A stretch of 64,000 nucleotides of DNA from Lysobacter enzymogenes (GTDB lineage: Bacteria > Pseudomonadota > Gammaproteobacteria > Xanthomonadales > Xanthomonadaceae), in assembly GCF_017355525.1 (NCBI RefSeq), contig NZ_CP067395.1, forward strand, positions 3,999,001-4,063,000. The letters are read 5' to 3'. The position numbers were made by a program, and so were the translations under genes. The notes beneath the pieces are model-generated. The model saw nothing but the letters and a program-made list of their open reading frames with translations, had not been told where the DNA came from and did no database searches. This document shows, one piece after another, positions 59,990 through 64,000 of the stretch (position 1 is the first letter of the stretch; each line of letters begins with the position of its first letter).

Positions 59990-61102
59990 TCAGGCGCGGC
60001 TGGCGGCATCGGCGTTCTCCGGTTCGTTCGCGGCCGCCGCGGCGGCCTCCAATACGCTGCGGTCGGATTCGAAGAACTTCGCCATCCGGCGCAAGCCGGC
60101 GCGCAGCAGCGGATTGCGCGCGTACACCGCATGCCGGGTGAAGGCGAAGCGCGCGCCGAGCTGGCGCTTGACCTGCGGGTCGGTCCAGCCGGCGACGTAG
60201 GCGTCGAGGTTGCGGCGCAGCGCGTAGTCGAGGTTTTCGAACCAGCTCAGCGCATAGAGATTGTGTTCGCGCGCCTGCGGGTAAAGCAGGCCGATGTACT
60301 TGTCGACCAGCATGCCGGCGTGTTCGTAGCACAGGTTCCAGCCGATCGTCTCGCCGTGGTGGCGGTACACGAACACCACCCCGCCGCTGTCGCCGTCGCG
60401 CAGCAGGGCGCGGAAGTAGTCGCGGCTGAGCAGGTCGAAGTGGATCTCGCTTTGCGCGTAGACGTTGAGGTACAGCGCGTAGAACGCGTCGACGAGCGCG
60501 TCGTCGGCGAACTCCGGCGCGCCGGCGGCGAGCGTGTCCACGCTCAGGTCCGCGCGCGAGCGCAGTTTGCGGCGCAGGTCGCGGCGGCGCCCGCGCGACA
60601 GCCGCGCGAGATACGCATCGATGGAGTCGAAGTCGATCGGCACCCAGGCCAGCGCCTGGCCTTCCAGCAGCACGAAGCCCTCCGCGGCCAGGGCGTCGGC
60701 GAAGGCCGCGGCCTGGCGGTTGGCCTCGGCCGGCAGCAGCGGCGAGTCGACCGGCAGGTCCTTGACGATCAGCAGAGGGCAGCGCCGGCCCTGTTCCTCG
60801 CGCAGGCGCCGCGCCAGCGCGGCGGCGTCGTCGCGGCCGGGCAGCGGCGGCAGCCACAGGTATTCGGTGTTGGTCGCACCGATGAAGCGGGTGCGCAGGC
60901 GCAGCCACGGCCGCCACAGCGCGTGGCCGGGCCAGCCGCGCACGCGCCGCAGCAGCTCCGGCTCGGCGGTCGTCAATGGATCGAACGGCGCGGTGAACGC
61001 GGGCAGGCCACCGCCGGCCATTTCCGCGGCGAAGCCGGCCGGCGGATGGGCGAGGAAGTGGCCGAGCAGCCGCTCAGGTTCCAGACGGGTCACGAAAGAC
61101 AT
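59990..61102 (-). CDS. GNAT/FemAB-like acyltransferase
   Basis: The protein has 370 residues. It contains a GNAT-type core in the second half (RRDLRRKLRSRADLSV, VDAFYALYLNVYAQSEIHFDLLSRDYF, VVFVYRHHGETIGWNLCYEHAGMLVDKYIGL, NLYALSWFENLDYALRRN) and a tail VKRQLGARFAFTRHAVYARNPLL as in BioF2/FemAB-like transferases (PF13480/PF04339 type). Such enzymes often take acyl-ACP or aminoacyl-tRNA donors. It is divergent from the ACP gene with a 113-base shared promoter region and in an operon with the ureohydrolase-fold gene. Confidence 0.8.
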   Translation of the reverse strand: MSFVTRLEPERLLGHFLAHPPAGFAAEMAGGGLPAFTAPFDPLTTAEPELLRRVRGWPGHALWRPWLRLRTRFIGATNTEYLWLPPLPGRDDAAALARRLREEQGRRCPLLIVKDLPVDSPLLPAEANRQAAAFADALAAEGFVLLEGQALAWVPIDFDSIDAYLARLSRGRRRDLRRKLRSRADLSVDTLAAGAPEFADDALVDAFYALYLNVYAQSEIHFDLLSRDYFRALLRDGDSGGVVFVYRHHGETIGWNLCYEHAGMLVDKYIGLLYPQAREHNLYALSWFENLDYALRRNLDAYVAGWTDPQVKRQLGARFAFTRHAVYARNPLLRAGLRRMAKFFESDRSVLEAAAAAANEPENADAASRA

Positions 61103-61215
61103 GTGCAAGGTTCGCCGGCTAGAGTCGGGCGTTGATGGGCCGGGCCCGGCCGCCTCGCGCGTCGGACCCGACCCTGTGCGGTCCAGCCCCCGCGAGCGAC
61201 ACCAGGAGCGCCAGC

Positions 61216-61482
61216 ATGAACGAATCCGTCGAACGGCAGTTGTACGAAATCATCGCCAAGCAGAGCGGCATCGACGTCGCCACGATCACTCCGCAGTCCA
61301 CGCTCAAGGATCTCGGCGTCGACTCGCTGACCGCGATCGAAACCATCTTCGAGATCGAAGAACACTTTGGCGTGACCCTGCCCGACCGCGACCCCAACTT
61401 CGACACCGACTCGGTGCAGGGCCTGCTGACCGCGCTGCAGCAGGCGCTCGACGGCGCCGCCGCGGCGCCGGACGCGGCCTGA
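61216..61482 (+). CDS. Stand-alone acyl carrier protein
   Basis: The protein has 88 residues, acidic. The phosphopantetheine site is LGVDSLTAIETIFEIEEHFG (Ser about 38). AGGAG lies before the ATG. It differs from housekeeping AcpP, which has DSLDTVELVMALEEEF, so it is a dedicated carrier. It needs a PPTase; one is encoded at 31.5 kb. The ketosynthase follows after 63 bases, separated by an 18-base GC palindrome at 61483-61500. Confidence 0.92.
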   Translation: MNESVERQLYEIIAKQSGIDVATITPQSTLKDLGVDSLTAIETIFEIEEHFGVTLPDRDPNFDTDSVQGLLTALQQALDGAAAAPDAA

Positions 61483-61545
61483 GCCGGCGCGCGCGCCGGC
61501 CGTCTTCGCGACGGCCCGCTTGAATTCCATCCGCCGGAGACCCGG

Positions 61546-62760
61546 ATGCGCAGAGTAGTGATCACCGGCATGGGCGCGATCAACGCGCTCGGCCACACCG
61601 CGGCCGACACCTGGCGCGAAATGCTCGCCGGCCGCAGCGCCATCGGCCCGGTCCAGGCGGTGCCGGCCGAGAAGCTGCGCGCCAAGGTCGCCGCCGAAGT
61701 GCGCGGCTACGAGCCGGCGCAGCACTTCGACGACAAACGTTTGCCGATGCTCGACCGCACTTCGCAGTTCGCGTTGATCGCGGCGCGCGAGGCGGTCAGC
61801 CAGTCCGGCCTCGACTTCCGCCAAGGAGATCTGGGCGAGCGCAGCGCGGTCATCGTCGGCACCGGCGTCGGCGGCGAAACCAGCCACGACGAGGCGTTCC
61901 GCCGCCTGTACGGCGACAACAACCCGCGCGTGCATCCGTTCACCATCGTGCGGGTGATGGCGAACGCGCCGGCCTGCCACCTGAGCATCGAATTCGGCAT
62001 CACCGGCCCGGCGTTCGGCGTGGTCAGCGCCTGCGCCTCGTCGAACCATGCGTTCTCGCAGGCCTTGCAGACCATCCGCGCCGGCAGCGCCGACGTGGCC
62101 CTGGCCGGCGGCGCGGAGGCCTGCATCACGCTCGGGCTGACCAAGGCCTGGGAGGCGATGCGGGTGCTGGCCGACGACACCTGCCGGCCGTTCTGCCTGC
62201 AGCGCCGCGGCTTGGTGCTCGGCGAGGGCTCGGCGATCTTCGTGCTGGAAGAATACGAACACGCGCGCCGGCGCGGCGCGACGATCCTGGCCGAACTGGC
62301 CGGCGCCGGCCTGTCGGCCGATGCCAGCGATCTGGTCCTGCCGTCGCAGGCCGGCGCGGTCGCGGCGCTGCGGCGCGCGCTGAAGGACGCCGGGCTGGCG
62401 CCGGAACAGATCGGCTACATCAATGCCCACGGCACCGCCACGCCGGCCAACGATCCCAGCGAGAGCCGCGCGATCCGCGAGGTGTTCGGCGCGCACGCCG
62501 ACGGTTTGCCGGTGAGCTCGACCAAGGCCGTGCACGGCCATGCGCTCGGCGCGGCCGGCGCGCTGGAGATGGTCGCCGCGCTCGGCGCGCTGCGCGAGCA
62601 GGCGGTGCCGCCGACGGCGAACTTCCTCGATCCGGATCCGCAGTGCGATCTGGATTATGTGCCGAATGCGGCGCGCGAGGCGAAGGTGGAAGCGGTGCTG
62701 TCGAACTCGTTCGCGTTCGGTGGGTTGAATGCGGTGGTGGCGGTCCGAAGCTTGCGTTGA
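61546..62760 (+). CDS. Beta-ketoacyl-ACP synthase, FabF (KAS II)-like
   Basis: The protein has 404 residues. The thiolase-fold active site is Cys163 in VVSACASSNHAF, His295 in NAHGTATPANDPSE and His332 in STKAVHGHALGAAGA. All three are present, so it should condense acyl units. There is no KS-beta partner. It differs from housekeeping FabF in details and is paired with the dedicated ACP, suggesting specialised chain extension. A good ribosome binding site (CCGGAG) precedes the ATG. Confidence 0.9.
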   Translation: MRRVVITGMGAINALGHTAADTWREMLAGRSAIGPVQAVPAEKLRAKVAAEVRGYEPAQHFDDKRLPMLDRTSQFALIAAREAVSQSGLDFRQGDLGERSAVIVGTGVGGETSHDEAFRRLYGDNNPRVHPFTIVRVMANAPACHLSIEFGITGPAFGVVSACASSNHAFSQALQTIRAGSADVALAGGAEACITLGLTKAWEAMRVLADDTCRPFCLQRRGLVLGEGSAIFVLEEYEHARRRGATILAELAGAGLSADASDLVLPSQAGAVAALRRALKDAGLAPEQIGYINAHGTATPANDPSESRAIREVFGAHADGLPVSSTKAVHGHALGAAGALEMVAALGALREQAVPPTANFLDPDPQCDLDYVPNAAREAKVEAVLSNSFAFGGLNAVVAVRSLR

Positions 62761-62775
62761 AGACGACGCAAAGGA

Positions 62776-62821
62776 CGGGTGGGCATCGTCGCCCACCCGG
62801 CCCGAACGCATGGCGTTCGGG
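62776..62821 (+). terminator. Double hairpin after the ketosynthase gene
   Basis: CGGGTGGGC / GCCCACCCG (62776-62799, 9-bp stem, 6-base loop) is followed by CCCGAACGC / GCGTTCGGG (62801-62821, 9-bp stem, 3-base loop). No U-tract follows. The rest of the gap to 63006 contains another GC palindrome pair (CCTCACCCCG ... GGGTGAGG) and no gene. Confidence 0.6.
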
Positions 62822-63006
62822 CGTTCGCGGCCGCGCGAGCCGGTGGCTCGCAAGCGCGGCCCCTCACCCCGCTTTGCGGGAGAGGGAAATGCGAGCGCAG
62901 CGAGCGAGGGTGAGGGCCGCGGGCCCTCACGCGACGGCGCAACCAACGCGACAACCGCGACGACTGGCAAACGAGGAAGCACAGCCGCCGCGGCCATCGC
63001 GTCCGC

Positions 63007-64000
63007 TTACAGCGAGCGCTTGGCGCGCGTCAGCAGCTGATCCAGCAGGGCCAGCGCCTGATCGATCTCCGCGCCGGAAATATGCAGCGACGGCGCCAGC
63101 GTGATCACGTTCTTGTAGTAACCGCCGACGTCCAGCACCAGGCCCATCTTCTTGCCGTTGTAGTCCAGATCGCCGGCCAGGCCGATGTCGCACATGCGGT
63201 CGAGCAGCTGCTTGTTCGGGGTGAAGCCGTCGGCCTCGCAGATCTCCGCGCGCAGCGCCAGGCCCAGGCCGTCGACGTCGCCGATTTCCGGATGGCGCTG
63301 CTGCAGGTCCTTCAGGCCGGCCAGGAAGTGCGCGCCGGCGCGCATCACCCGGTTCTCGTAATCGCCTTCGGCCAGCATCCGCATCGTCTCCAGGCCGACC
63401 GCGGTGCCCAGCGGGTTGGAGGCGAAGGTCGAATGGGTCGAGCCCGGCGGGAACACGGTCGGGTTGATCAGCTCCTCGCGCGCCCAGATGCCGGCGAGCG
63501 GGTTGAGGCCGTTGGTCAGCGCCTTGCCGAACACCAGCACGTCGGGCTGCACGCCGAAATGCTCGATCGACCACAGCTTGCCGGTGCGGAAGAAGCCCAT
63601 CTGGATTTCGTCGACGACCAGCAGGATGCCGTACTTGTCCAGCACGCGCTTGAGCCCGGCGAAGAAGTTCGGCGGCGGAATCACGTAGCCGCCGGTGCCC
63701 TGGATCGGCTCGACGTAGAACGCGGCGTACTCGCACTGGCCGACCTTGGGATCCCACACGCCGTTGTATTCGGTCTCGAACAGGCGCTCGAACTTGGCCA
63801 CGCAATGCTCGCCGTATTCTTCCTTGCTCATGCCCTTGGGGCCGCGGAAGTGGTACGGGAATTCGATGAACTGGGCGCGGTCGAAATGGCCGTAGCGGCG
63901 GCGGTAGCGGTACGAGGAGGTGATCGCCGAGGCGCCGAGGGTGCGGCCGTGGTAGCCGCCTTCGAACGCGAACATCAGGCTCTTGCCGCCGCTGGCGTTG
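63007..64000 (-). CDS. Class III PLP aminotransferase, N-terminus beyond the window
   Basis: About 331 codons are visible; the gene continues past the right edge. Motifs are FEGGYHGRTLG (substrate/PLP-phosphate region), VEPIQGTGGYVIPP, LLVVDEIQMGFFRTGKLW (PLP-binding Asp), the Schiff-base Lys in LVFGKALTNGLNPLAG and STFASNPLGTAVGLETMRML. This is the ornithine/diamine/omega-amino-acid aminotransferase class. Visible motifs are intact and the enzyme should be active. Its position beside the ACP/KS and ureohydrolase-fold genes suggests it prepares or consumes an amino substrate in the same pathway. Confidence 0.88.
   Translation of the reverse strand, partial: NASGGKSLMFAFEGGYHGRTLGASAITSSYRYRRRYGHFDRAQFIEFPYHFRGPKGMSKEEYGEHCVAKFERLFETEYNGVWDPKVGQCEYAAFYVEPIQGTGGYVIPPPNFFAGLKRVLDKYGILLVVDEIQMGFFRTGKLWSIEHFGVQPDVLVFGKALTNGLNPLAGIWAREELINPTVFPPGSTHSTFASNPLGTAVGLETMRMLAEGDYENRVMRAGAHFLAGLKDLQQRHPEIGDVDGLGLALRAEICEADGFTPNKQLLDRMCDIGLAGDLDYNGKKMGLVLDVGGYYKNVITLAPSLHISGAEIDQALALLDQLLTRAKRSL

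Overview
The window is very GC-rich chromosomal DNA from a Lysobacter-like member of the Xanthomonadaceae (Gammaproteobacteria). The inference rests on the base composition, the protein families (TonB-dependent receptor, M4 protease, HU with a Lys/Ala-rich N-terminal tail, zeta-toxin giant protein, NodT-type outer-membrane lipoproteins), and abundant intergenic palindromic repeats of the TGTAGGAGC and CTGGATCCCCGC types. No rRNA, tRNA, CRISPR array, transposase or integrase gene was seen. Both ends are cut: the left edge truncates a small secreted protein and the right edge truncates a class III aminotransferase.

Layout. 0-0.73 kb: three tandem genes for small secreted six-cysteine proteins. 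0.85-3.07 kb: Fur-box-preceded TonB-dependent siderophore receptor. 3.2-5.4 kb: aldo/keto reductase divergent from a LysR regulator, bracketed by two copies of an 87-bp repeat. 5.5-9.3 kb: amino-acid permease, secreted serine hydrolase, DUF2569 membrane protein. 9.5-14.2 kb: MFS/MFP/OMF tripartite drug-efflux operon. 14.3-23.1 kb, leftward: APH(6)-type kinase, hypothetical protein, HU, ZapE, LprI-domain protein, alpha/beta hydrolase, secreted nuclease lipoprotein, membrane-anchored cytochrome c. 23.5-29.0 kb: a rightward yjfI-yjfJ-(ion channel)-yjfK-yjfL-yjfM-yjfC operon, a PspA-type membrane-stress module with an ATP-grasp ligase. 29.3-31.0 kb: M4 metalloprotease, followed by a 116-bp-period repeat array. 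31.4-34.5 kb: phosphopantetheinyl transferase and a fused PabA-PabB aminodeoxychorismate synthase. 34.7-37.4 kb: small membrane protein, SulP permease, ParB-like protein. 37.6-42.9 kb: ECF sigma factor, TPR-bearing Ser/Thr kinase, two tandem secreted paralogues. 43.0-44.6 kb: secreted adenosine deaminase. 45.1-51.6 kb: two-component system translationally coupled to a four-gene ABC exporter. 51.6-55.4 kb, leftward: two small tandem paralogues feeding into a 1009-residue zeta-toxin protein, read as a polymorphic effector with candidate immunity genes.

55.8-64 kb: a compact, multi-directional group that looks like a small specialised lipid or aminoacyl biosynthetic locus: alpha/beta hydrolase, two ArnE/ArnF-like half transporters, a DegT-family aminotransferase, a ureohydrolase-fold enzyme with its full metal-ligand set, a GNAT/FemAB-like acyltransferase, a stand-alone acyl carrier protein, one FabF-like ketosynthase and a class III aminotransferase. 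The PPTase at 31.5 kb could activate that carrier protein. This locus and the zeta-toxin operon are the strongest candidates for undescribed biology. Gene assignments come from reading motifs by eye and from memory of the families; no database search was possible.
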